A stretch of 19,653 bases of DNA from CAZFQG01 sp964520785 (GTDB lineage: Bacteria; Planctomycetota; Planctomycetia; Pirellulales; Thermoguttaceae). Position numbers and translations under genes: made by a program. The notes under the pieces are model-generated. The model ran no database searches. It saw only the letters and a list, made by a program, of their open reading frames with translations, and was not told where the DNA came from. The DNA lies in the NCBI GenBank assembly GCA_964520785.1, contig CAZFQG010000119.1:1-19653 (forward strand), written 5' to 3'. This document shows positions 13,438-19,653 of this stretch, in pieces. Each line of letters begins with the position of its first letter. Within the stretch, counting starts at the first letter, position 1.

Positions 13438-15840
13438 ATGTCCGGTCTTCACAATCCGCCGCTGGGCGAGTCTGATACTCGTTCCAAACTCATCGAGCCG
13501 GCCATCTATGCGCGCGGCTGGACCGAGGAGCATATCCGACGGGAAGAAACGGCCGGCGCTATCGAAATCATCGACGGAAAGCCCCGACGCCGCAGCAAGG
13601 GGCGCGTTGATTACACGCTACGTGTGAAAGTCAGCAGCGGCGACCAGCCCGTCGCCCTGGGCGTCATCGAGGCCAAGGCGGAAAGCCTTCCCCCTGGCCA
13701 CGGACTGGAGCAGGCGAAGTCCTACGCACGCTGCAAGCGGCTAAACGTGCCTTTCGCGTTTTCCAGCAACGGCCACATGTTCGTGGAATACGACAACTTC
13801 ACGAAGCAAATTAGCCCGCCACGGCTGATGGCCGAGTTCCCCACCTGCGACGAACTGCGGGCGCGCTACGAAGCAGGCATGGGATTTGGACTGGCCGAGG
13901 AAGTGGCCAAGCCGCTGGTCACGCCGTATTCGGGCGGAGAAGCCAAGCGGCGATATTATCAGGACGCGGCGATCCGGGCCGTCTTCGAGAAAATCGCCAA
14001 GTGTGAGAAACACGGCAAACCGAAACGGGCGCTGCTGTCCTTGGCGACCGGCTCCGGGAAGACGTTTCTGGCCGTGCAGTTGCTCCGGCGAACAGCCGAC
14101 GCCGGCAAGATGGGCCGCGCCTTGTTCGTCTGCGACCGCGACGAACTGCGAACCCAGGCGCTGCGCGCGCTGCAAAATGAGTTTGGCAACGACGTGGCGG
14201 CCGTCAGCACCCGTGACCCACAAAAGAACGCTCGAATCATCGTGGCGACCTATCAGACGCTTGGCGTGGACTCCGACGAGGCCGACGCCAGTTTCCTGCT
14301 GACCCATTACCCGGAGAACTATTTCACGCACATCGTCATCGACGAATGCCATCGCTCGGCGTGGGGCAAGTGGTCCCAGGTGCTGACCCGCAACCCGGCA
14401 GCCGTTCAAGTCGGTCTGACCGCAACGCCCAGGGAAATCGAGGAAATCTGCGACGATTCGCCAGAAGCCAAGGCCGACGCCCAGATCACGGCCAACAATT
14501 TCAAGTATTTCGGCGAGCCGGTCTACGAATACTCGCTGAGCCAAGGCATCGAAGACGGCTACCTGGCCGCCTGCGAAATCAAGGAAGGCCGCGTCAACCT
14601 GGACGATACCGGCATCACGCTCGACGACATCATGGCCCGCAATCCCATCGACGCGATTACCGGCCAGCCTGTCACCCGCGACCAGTTGAAGGCCATGTAC
14701 GAGGCCACCAGCTACGAAACCCAGGTTTTGCTTCCCGACCGGGTGGAAGCGATGTGCCGCGACCTGTTCAAGTACCTGATCGACACTGGCGGCCCGGAAC
14801 AGAAGACGGTCATCTTCTGCGCCCGCGACCGGCACGCCGACGACGTGGCGGCGATGATAAACAACCTCTACGCCGAGTGGTGCGCCCAGCAAGGCAAGCA
14901 GCCGCTCGACGCGTACTCGTTCAAGTGTACTTACGCCGGTGGCAAGGATTACCTGGCCGAACTACGGGGAGCGACGCGCAGCCACTTCATCGCCACCACG
15001 GTGGACCTGCTGACCACCGGCGTGGATGTACCGGCCCTGCGGAATATCGTGTTCTTCAAGTACGTCCATTCGCCCATCAGTTTCTATCAGATGGTCGGCC
15101 GGGGAACACGGATCGACGTGCCGACCGGCAAGCTGATGTTCCGCATTTACGACTACACCGGCGCGACCGACCTGTTTGGCGGGAGGTTCATCAGCCCGTC
15201 GCCACCCGAACCGCCGGAAGGCCCCGGCCCCGAACCGCCAAAGCCGCCCCCACCGCCGCAGCCCCGAATCATCGTCGAGGGCTTCGATGTCCAGGTAACG
15301 GAAGCCGGCCATTCCATCCCGGTCGAAGTCAACGGCGTGCTGACTAAGATCAGCGTCGAGGAATACAAGGAACGGCTGGCCCGGCGGTTGATCGAGGAAG
15401 CGGCCCACATCAGCGACTTCCGCGACTTGTGGATCGTCCGCAACAAGCGGCTGGAGTTGTTCGGCCGCTTGCCCGACGCGGGCCGTTCGCCGCTGTTGGT
15501 AAGGGCCCTGGAGCGGATGGACGAATACGACCTGTACGACGTATTGGCCGACCTGGGCTATGGTCTGGACGCCAAGACGCGAATCGACCGGGCTGGCGCC
15601 TTCTTCTACAAGCACTCGGATTGGCTGGCCGGCTTGCCCACGACGGCGGCCAACACGTTGGAGGCAATCGTCGGCCAGTTCGGCAAGGCGGGAACAGACG
15701 GCCTGGAAAGCCCCGACATCTTCAATACGCCTGAAGTCCGCAAAGCCGGCGGCAAAAATGGACCGATAGAAGCCTTGAGAGAACTGGGAAAACCGGCCGA
15801 TGTGTTGCTGGCTACCAAGGCGAGGCTGTTTGCTGCATAA
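13438..15840 (+). CDS. hsdR: Type I restriction enzyme R subunit (EcoEI-like), DEAD-box motor nuclease
   Basis: 800 aa, the ATP-driven translocase and endonuclease subunit of a Type I RM complex. Order of parts: an N-terminal nuclease (RVDYTL with Asp58, VIEAKAES with Glu78-Ala-Lys80, the D...ExK motif); helicase motif I ATGSGKT (203-209); motif II DECH (302-305); motif III-like LTATPR (328-332); the second RecA domain with TTGVDVPALRNIVFFKYVHS; and motif VI QMVGRGTR (551-558). A Pro-rich linker spans ~586-609, then an EcoEI_R-like C-terminal domain (610-800) of the type that contacts the methylase complex. All key residues are present, so it appears active. The ATG at 13438 follows the hairpin/T-run. 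The next in-frame start is immediately after the stop, in an operon with hsdS. Confidence 0.95.
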   Translation: MSGLHNPPLGESDTRSKLIEPAIYARGWTEEHIRREETAGAIEIIDGKPRRRSKGRVDYTLRVKVSSGDQPVALGVIEAKAESLPPGHGLEQAKSYARCKRLNVPFAFSSNGHMFVEYDNFTKQISPPRLMAEFPTCDELRARYEAGMGFGLAEEVAKPLVTPYSGGEAKRRYYQDAAIRAVFEKIAKCEKHGKPKRALLSLATGSGKTFLAVQLLRRTADAGKMGRALFVCDRDELRTQALRALQNEFGNDVAAVSTRDPQKNARIIVATYQTLGVDSDEADASFLLTHYPENYFTHIVIDECHRSAWGKWSQVLTRNPAAVQVGLTATPREIEEICDDSPEAKADAQITANNFKYFGEPVYEYSLSQGIEDGYLAACEIKEGRVNLDDTGITLDDIMARNPIDAITGQPVTRDQLKAMYEATSYETQVLLPDRVEAMCRDLFKYLIDTGGPEQKTVIFCARDRHADDVAAMINNLYAEWCAQQGKQPLDAYSFKCTYAGGKDYLAELRGATRSHFIATTVDLLTTGVDVPALRNIVFFKYVHSPISFYQMVGRGTRIDVPTGKLMFRIYDYTGATDLFGGRFISPSPPEPPEGPGPEPPKPPPPPQPRIIVEGFDVQVTEAGHSIPVEVNGVLTKISVEEYKERLARRLIEEAAHISDFRDLWIVRNKRLELFGRLPDAGRSPLLVRALERMDEYDLYDVLADLGYGLDAKTRIDRAGAFFYKHSDWLAGLPTTAANTLEAIVGQFGKAGTDGLESPDIFNTPEVRKAGGKNGPIEALRELGKPADVLLATKARLFAA

Positions 15841-15906
15841 ATGGCCGGCATGAACGGTGAACGAGTTGGCCCGAAAGCTCGTAATGATAAGGGATTAGAG
15901 ACGAAA

Positions 15907-16695
15907 ATGAGCGACGACGCCTTCAAGATCGACTTTTCTGAATCGTTCGAGCACTTGCCGAATGCGCCGATTGTGGAAGCGGTCATTCACTGGCGGGCAA
16001 GGGCGGTAAAGAAGCTCGAACCGGATGCCCTACTTAAACAACTGAAAACGAAGCTGCCCGATTACCCACATTCACAAAGGCAGCAACAAATCGGATTCGA
16101 GACTGAATTCAACGCCGAGGGCGGGGCGATGCGGCAACATCACGCTTGGCACGGTTTCCGATTCGAGTCTGCCGACAAGCTGCAAGTCGCCCAGTACGCT
16201 CGCAACGGTTTTGTATTCAGCCGTCTGAAGCCCTACGAAGACTGGGAGAAGTTCCAGGCCGAAGCCCAGCGGTTGTGGTGCGTCTATCGCGAACTGGCCG
16301 AACCATCTGACATTCAGCGGTTGGGAGTGCGGTTCATCAATCTGATACCGATCCAGCCGAAAGAAGTTGTTTCTCTGTTGTCGTTGCCGCCGCGTAGCCC
16401 CCAATCGATGAAGCTCCCGATCGATGCCTTCCTGCACCAAACCAAGTTCAACATTCCGGAGCACCCCTACGAATTGAACGTCATTCAGACGATCCAGCCG
16501 CCCACTCCGCCCGATCAGGAATCCTCCGGGTTGATTCTCGACTTGGACGTGGGGATGACGCGGCCGATCCCGCTTGATGAAATGGATGACGAGATGGACG
16601 ACCGATTACTGCAAATGCGGTGGATCAAGAACAAGGCATTTTTCTCATTGCTAACAAAAGCCGCCTTGGAGCGGTTCAGGAGCGACAGAGCATGA
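15907..16695 (+). CDS. TIGR04255-family protein, accessory gene in the RM operon
   Basis: 262 aa from ATG 15907. An upstream ATG at 15841, right after the hsdR TAA, would add 22 polar residues, but the family-like sequence starts after the second ATG. The signature is FEHLPNAPIVEAVIHWRA (14-31) near the N-terminus and MRWIKNKAFFSLLTKAALERF near the C-terminus. I recognise these as typical of the sporadically distributed, uncharacterised TIGR04255 family. The middle contains RLGVRFINLIPI. No signal peptide, nuclease or nucleotide-binding motif is evident. Its stop overlaps the next start as ATGA. Its position between hsdR and hsdS suggests an accessory, regulatory or anti-anti-restriction role (inference only). 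Confidence 0.82.
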   Translation: MSDDAFKIDFSESFEHLPNAPIVEAVIHWRARAVKKLEPDALLKQLKTKLPDYPHSQRQQQIGFETEFNAEGGAMRQHHAWHGFRFESADKLQVAQYARNGFVFSRLKPYEDWEKFQAEAQRLWCVYRELAEPSDIQRLGVRFINLIPIQPKEVVSLLSLPPRSPQSMKLPIDAFLHQTKFNIPEHPYELNVIQTIQPPTPPDQESSGLILDLDVGMTRPIPLDEMDDEMDDRLLQMRWIKNKAFFSLLTKAALERFRSDRA

Positions 16696-17150
16696 GCACC
16701 AGCACTATTCCCGGTGGCAGTCCGGCCTCGGAATATGTTCAGAAGCAGTTGGCCGACCAGCAATGTTATCTGCACAAGTCGGCGGCACTGGGCATCGAAC
16801 ACCTATTGCTCGATGAATTGGCCGAAACGTGGCAAGAGTGCAGTCAGCCTGATTGGGACGGATACAATGCGCTGCCCGTCACTTGGGACACGTATCAGCA
16901 CGCGCTGCGGTTTCTGCGGGCGCTGCCGTTGGGCACGCCGCGCCCGTCGATTGGCGCGGAGCCGGACGGTGACATTACGTTGGAGTGGCATCTTGCACCG
17001 CGACGAACTCTGTTAGTCAGCATTGCCCCCGACGAATTGTTGCACTACGCCGCGCTGCTTGGTCCGGATCGCACCTGCGACACGGAGCCATTTTTCGGCG
17101 ATGTTCCTGCACGGATTCTCGATCTGATTCGCGACGTCTACACATGCTAG
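16692..17150 (+). CDS. Uncharacterised 152-aa accessory protein
   Basis: The start at 16692 is chosen by ATGA overlap with the preceding stop; earlier in-frame ATGs lie inside that gene. Sequence landmarks: SAALGIEHLLLDELAETW (helix), then QPDWDGYNALPVTWDTYQHA, LRALPLGTPRPSIGAEPDGD, ITLEWHLAPRRTLLVSIAPD and LLHYAALLGP. The pattern is a compact alpha-beta protein with W-DGY-A-PV and EPDG-I-LEW motifs. I have an impression of a conserved hypothetical family with these motifs in planctomycetes, but no function. The stop overlaps the start of the next gene by 7 nt, so the two are translationally linked and may act as a pair. Confidence 0.78.
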   Translation: MSTSTIPGGSPASEYVQKQLADQQCYLHKSAALGIEHLLLDELAETWQECSQPDWDGYNALPVTWDTYQHALRFLRALPLGTPRPSIGAEPDGDITLEWHLAPRRTLLVSIAPDELLHYAALLGPDRTCDTEPFFGDVPARILDLIRDVYTC

Positions 17151-17557
17151 ACCCAACAAATGTTCCGGCGGTCGAGTCCGTTGAACTACTGGCCCGCTAC
17201 GTCTATGCTTCAAAACACTTCAGCCGACAAAACCGGCGCGTGAAGGCGGCTGCGTTTCTCCCGCCGGGCAACGGCAGAGAGTCGGTCACTCGACATCGCG
17301 AAGCAACCGAAGCAGAAGTCTGGCAGGTAGGCCAAGCAGCCGCTGAAAGTCGAGAGCGGACGCTGTATGGCCGTGGCGACGTTTTGGCAGCGACGTGCGA
17401 AAGCCAACGGCTGGCGGTCGAAGCCGATCCCATCGAAGACAATCCGAACCACGCCAACGTGGTCGGCTGGCCGATGGATGACAAAGCGAAATGCAAGCTC
17501 ATCGCGGAGGAAATCGCTGTTGCGGCCAGATTTGTTCCTGTGCCGGAGTTGGAGTGA
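17144..17557 (+). CDS. Uncharacterised 137-aa accessory protein
   Basis: The ATG at 17144-17146 lies 7 nt inside the end of the previous gene (ATGCTAG). A longer upstream frame is a shadow of that gene. Landmarks: VELLARYVYASKHFSRQNRR, VKAAAFLPPGNGRESVTRHR, EAEVWQVGQAAAESRERTLY GRGDVLAA, and the most distinctive block DNPNHANVVGWPMDDKAKCK near residues 105-125, followed by AEEIAVAARFVPVP. It carries multiple His/Arg but no recognised catalytic motif. It probably forms a unit with the 152-aa protein. No known function; the gene ends 25 nt before hsdS. Confidence 0.78.
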   Translation: MLDPTNVPAVESVELLARYVYASKHFSRQNRRVKAAAFLPPGNGRESVTRHREATEAEVWQVGQAAAESRERTLYGRGDVLAATCESQRLAVEADPIEDNPNHANVVGWPMDDKAKCKLIAEEIAVAARFVPVPELE

Positions 17558-17582
17558 TTAGAGAGGGAAGGTTGTTTCCGGC

Positions 17583-18836
17583 ATGACGACACAGCTTCAA
17601 CAACTCGATGCCACGCTGCCCGATGGCTGGCGGTCTGTCTCTGTCCGCGAAGTCATCGACGAAGCGCTACCTGGCTTTGCTTGCGGTGAACGTGAATCAG
17701 ATGGCGTCATTCAGTTACGAATGCACAATGTCGATACGCGCGGCAACTTGATTTGGGATGAGTTCATTCGTGTCCCTTGTGGAGAAGACAAGCTGGCAAA
17801 ATACCGTCTTAAATGTGGCGACGTGGTTTTCAACAACACGAACAGCACGGAGTTGGTCGGCAAATCGGCGTATTTTGAACCAAGGAACAACGAACCGATT
17901 GTTTTTAGCAACCACTTCACTCGCTTACGACCAGCGCCAAGGACGTTGCGTTCTGATTTCTTGGCGTACTGGCTCCAATACGAATGGAACCGCCGCACGT
18001 TCGAGAAGATGTGCGACCGTTGGATTGGGCAAAGCGCGGTGAAAGCTGCTCGACTGTTCACTCTGTCGATTCCCCTTCCCCCACTCGCCGAGCAAGAGCG
18101 GATTGCGGGCATTCTGAAGGAGCAGTTGGCGGCGGTGGAGCGGGCGCGGGCCGCAGCCGAAGCCCAACTCGAAGCCGCCAAAGCCCTCCCCGCCGCATAC
18201 CTCAGGGATGTGTTCGAGGGCGACGAAGCTAAGACTTGGCCTGCGTATCCATTTGGCGATTTCATTAAAGCAACGCGGAATGGTTTTGGCCGTCGCCCAA
18301 GTGGAATAGAGGAAGGGCCGATCGTCTTGCGGCTCGCGGATGTATCATCCGGCCGAATTGACCTGTCGGATGTTCGTCGAGGCACGTTGTCGGACGACGA
18401 GTTCGAACAATACAGAATCCATAAGGACGAACTATTGTTCGTTCGGGTGAACGGAAGCCGTGATTTTATCGGCCGCTGCATTCACGTTGATGCCGAATAT
18501 GATGACGTGGCATACAACGATCACTTAATCCGAGTAGATTTGCGATCTGGGCTTTCGCCCGCCTTTGCGAGATTGGCGTTGTCGAGTCATGGACTTCGTA
18601 CTGCGATTCTCGAAGGCGCTTCGACATCTGCTGGCCAGTTGACGATCAATCAATCCCTGCTCGCATCTTTGCCCGTTCCCGTTCCGACCGACAAGTGGCA
18701 AGCTACCGTTGTTGCCGAGTGTGAGGAAAGGGCGAGGCAGGGCGCAATACTCGAACGCATTGTTCAGGAACAACTCGACTCCATAGAAGCTTTGCCAGCG
18801 GCATTGCTTCGTGCAGCATTCCAAGGAAAACTCTGA
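17583..18836 (+). CDS. hsdS: Type I restriction-modification specificity subunit S
   Basis: 417 aa, the DNA-sequence recognition subunit. Two target recognition domains (~12-165 and ~218-365) alternate with helical conserved regions. The central spacer is LPPLAEQERIAGILKEQLAA followed by a long Ala/Glu/Arg helix (to ~212). The second conserved region is ATVVAECEERARQGAILERI and on to AAFQGKL at the C-terminus. Typical TRD motifs: KCGDVVFNNTNS, IPLPPLAEQ, KDELLFVRVNGS and SLLASLPVPVP. Length is normal and both halves are complete, so it would recognise a bipartite site. The start ATG has GGAAGG about 13 nt upstream. It precedes, not follows, a methylase-like gene, unlike the common hsdM-hsdS order. 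Confidence 0.95.
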   Translation: MTTQLQQLDATLPDGWRSVSVREVIDEALPGFACGERESDGVIQLRMHNVDTRGNLIWDEFIRVPCGEDKLAKYRLKCGDVVFNNTNSTELVGKSAYFEPRNNEPIVFSNHFTRLRPAPRTLRSDFLAYWLQYEWNRRTFEKMCDRWIGQSAVKAARLFTLSIPLPPLAEQERIAGILKEQLAAVERARAAAEAQLEAAKALPAAYLRDVFEGDEAKTWPAYPFGDFIKATRNGFGRRPSGIEEGPIVLRLADVSSGRIDLSDVRRGTLSDDEFEQYRIHKDELLFVRVNGSRDFIGRCIHVDAEYDDVAYNDHLIRVDLRSGLSPAFARLALSSHGLRTAILEGASTSAGQLTINQSLLASLPVPVPTDKWQATVVAECEERARQGAILERIVQEQLDSIEALPAALLRAAFQGKL

Positions 18837-18846
18837 AAGAATCATA

Positions 18847-19608
18847 ATGGCAAAGACAACGAAGCAGTCCGCATTCGATGAACTGCACAAACTGCTAGAT
18901 GAGATGCGTCGCGACGGCCGTGTGCTCAATCCCACAGAGATCGCAGAGCGCTTCGCTGAAGCGGGATTGTCGGTGTCGGTTGCTGATTTGCCGGAATTCG
19001 TATCCGTATTGGTAAAGGGATTTGGTCGGGGGGCTGGTGTCTGTTACGTCCCCGGAGTCTTGCTTCAGGTATTGGGGATGCTCCTTGAAAGGCGATCATG
19101 CAGGACGATCTGCGATCCGTGGTCGGGCTTGGGCGTCACCTTGGCGAAAGTCCAAGAGACCACGAAGCCCGACAAGGCGATCGCAATCACAACGAACGAG
19201 GGGGAAGCTGCGCTGGGGCGTGTTTTGCTTCCGGTGGCAGAGTGGCGCGTTGGCGATCCGTGTCAACTCGTCAACGAGTTGAATTCCGATCTCGACGTTC
19301 TTGCCAGCGTACTTCCTTTCGGTGCTTGCCGTGCGAATCCGACTGAGGTGATAGGCGTTGACGGAAGTGCCCATTCTCTTCGAGACGACCTGGGCCACCT
19401 GATCCTAGCCGTCGCCTCTCTCAGGCTGTCAAAAGAAGGAACTGGGCTCTTCGTCGTTCCCGAGTCATTTTTCTCTCGAACATCCGTTATTCGTGAATTC
19501 GACAAACTGGGTCTAGGAATCAAAGCGGCTCTTGCTCTGCCGGCGGGTGCTTTTGAACCCTACGTCAGGATCGCGACGTATCTAGTTCGACTGTTTAATT
19601 TCTATTGA
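18847..19608 (+). CDS. N6-adenine DNA methylase-like protein, degenerate motif IV and truncated
   Basis: 253 aa from ATG 18847, 10 nt after hsdS. A helical N-terminus is followed by an SAM-binding-like motif I ICDPWSGLGVTLAKV (88-102, DPWSGLG in place of DPACGSG). The acidic-loop region has WRVGDPCQ (133-140). At the motif IV position stands DVLASVLPFGACRA (150-163), where methylases have N-P/L-P-F; the catalytic Asn is Val. Later strands are like methylases (GTGLFVVPESFF, LPAGAFEPYVRIATYLVRL). The frame stops shortly after, with no C-terminal recognition or helical region; HsdM is usually about 500 aa. So it is either a dead/truncated relic or a specialised non-catalytic partner. It cannot by itself supply the methylase the RM system needs. 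Confidence 0.7.
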   Translation: MAKTTKQSAFDELHKLLDEMRRDGRVLNPTEIAERFAEAGLSVSVADLPEFVSVLVKGFGRGAGVCYVPGVLLQVLGMLLERRSCRTICDPWSGLGVTLAKVQETTKPDKAIAITTNEGEAALGRVLLPVAEWRVGDPCQLVNELNSDLDVLASVLPFGACRANPTEVIGVDGSAHSLRDDLGHLILAVASLRLSKEGTGLFVVPESFFSRTSVIREFDKLGLGIKAALALPAGAFEPYVRIATYLVRLFNFY

Positions 19609-19653
19609 CTTGACGCAAGTGTTGTTGTATCAATACCTTCCGTGACTTTTTTC
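19609..19653. other. AT-rich window end after the methylase-like stop
   Basis: 45 nt after the stop. A small perfect dyad ACTTG-ACG-CAAGT spans 19608-19620, overlapping the stop codon. The composition drops abruptly in GC. No gene is visible before the window ends. The drop could mark the edge of an inserted element. Confidence 0.35.

Noticed and set aside
13741..14892. 383-aa minus-strand ORF opposite hsdR
   Set aside because: Antisense shadow of conserved helicase motifs; no recognisable domain.
14346..15347. 333-aa ORF in another frame of hsdR
   Set aside because: Arg/Gly/Pro-rich out-of-frame shadow; hsdR motifs run without interruption in the other frame.

Overview
The window most likely comes from a planctomycete (Planctomycetota). 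The evidence is high GC content, a GTP-type PEP carboxykinase, large secreted proteins with carboxypeptidase-regulatory-like repeats, and integrase and small-ORF relics of a type I associate with planctomycete genomes. No 16S or universal marker is present, so this is inference from gene content and remembered family resemblance, not a measured placement.

Layout. (1) 1-3088, plus strand: the C-terminal three quarters of pckG, followed after 3 nt by an uncharacterised 571-aa protein made of two homologous halves. The first half looks like a protein kinase-like fold and the second like a degenerate pseudokinase copy. (2) 3121-9225, minus strand, convergent with the first block: three genes for predicted envelope or secreted proteins. 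In transcription order they are a signal-peptide/coiled-coil protein with a Trp/Pro/Gly-rich tail, a 304-aa beta-rich protein, and a CAP-domain protein followed by about eight beta-sandwich repeats. The third gene is split by a +1 frameshift near 5290. (3) 9531-11634: a graveyard of site-specific recombination genes. It holds a 5'-truncated tyrosine integrase whose catalytic Arg codon is a TGA stop, an att-like core made of the 3' half of a CAU-anticodon tRNA, a small ORF starting inside that core, palindromes, and the C-terminal half of a serine recombinase. (4) 11931-12889, minus strand: a two-gene toxin-antitoxin-like module, a Panacea/SocA-like (DUF4065) antitoxin followed by a PemK/MazF-like small protein with an ATGA overlap. 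(5) 12890-13437: a gene-free divergent regulatory region rich in hairpins. (6) 13438-19608, plus strand: a compact Type I restriction cluster. It has hsdR, three small accessory genes (a TIGR04255-like protein and two uncharacterised proteins with overlapping starts and stops), hsdS, and a short N6-methylase-like protein that lacks the catalytic Asn of motif IV and appears truncated. A canonical hsdM is not in the window.

How it fits together. The left 9.2 kb looks like ordinary chromosome. From about 9.5 kb rightwards it is an accessory or defence island with recombinase relics at its inner edge, then a TA module, then a Type I RM operon carrying extra genes between R and S. The strongest candidates for something undescribed are the three-gene insert and the dead-looking methylase in the RM operon, the Panacea plus PemK-like pair divergent from it, the structured 5' region of hsdR, and the kinase-pseudokinase protein coupled to pckG.
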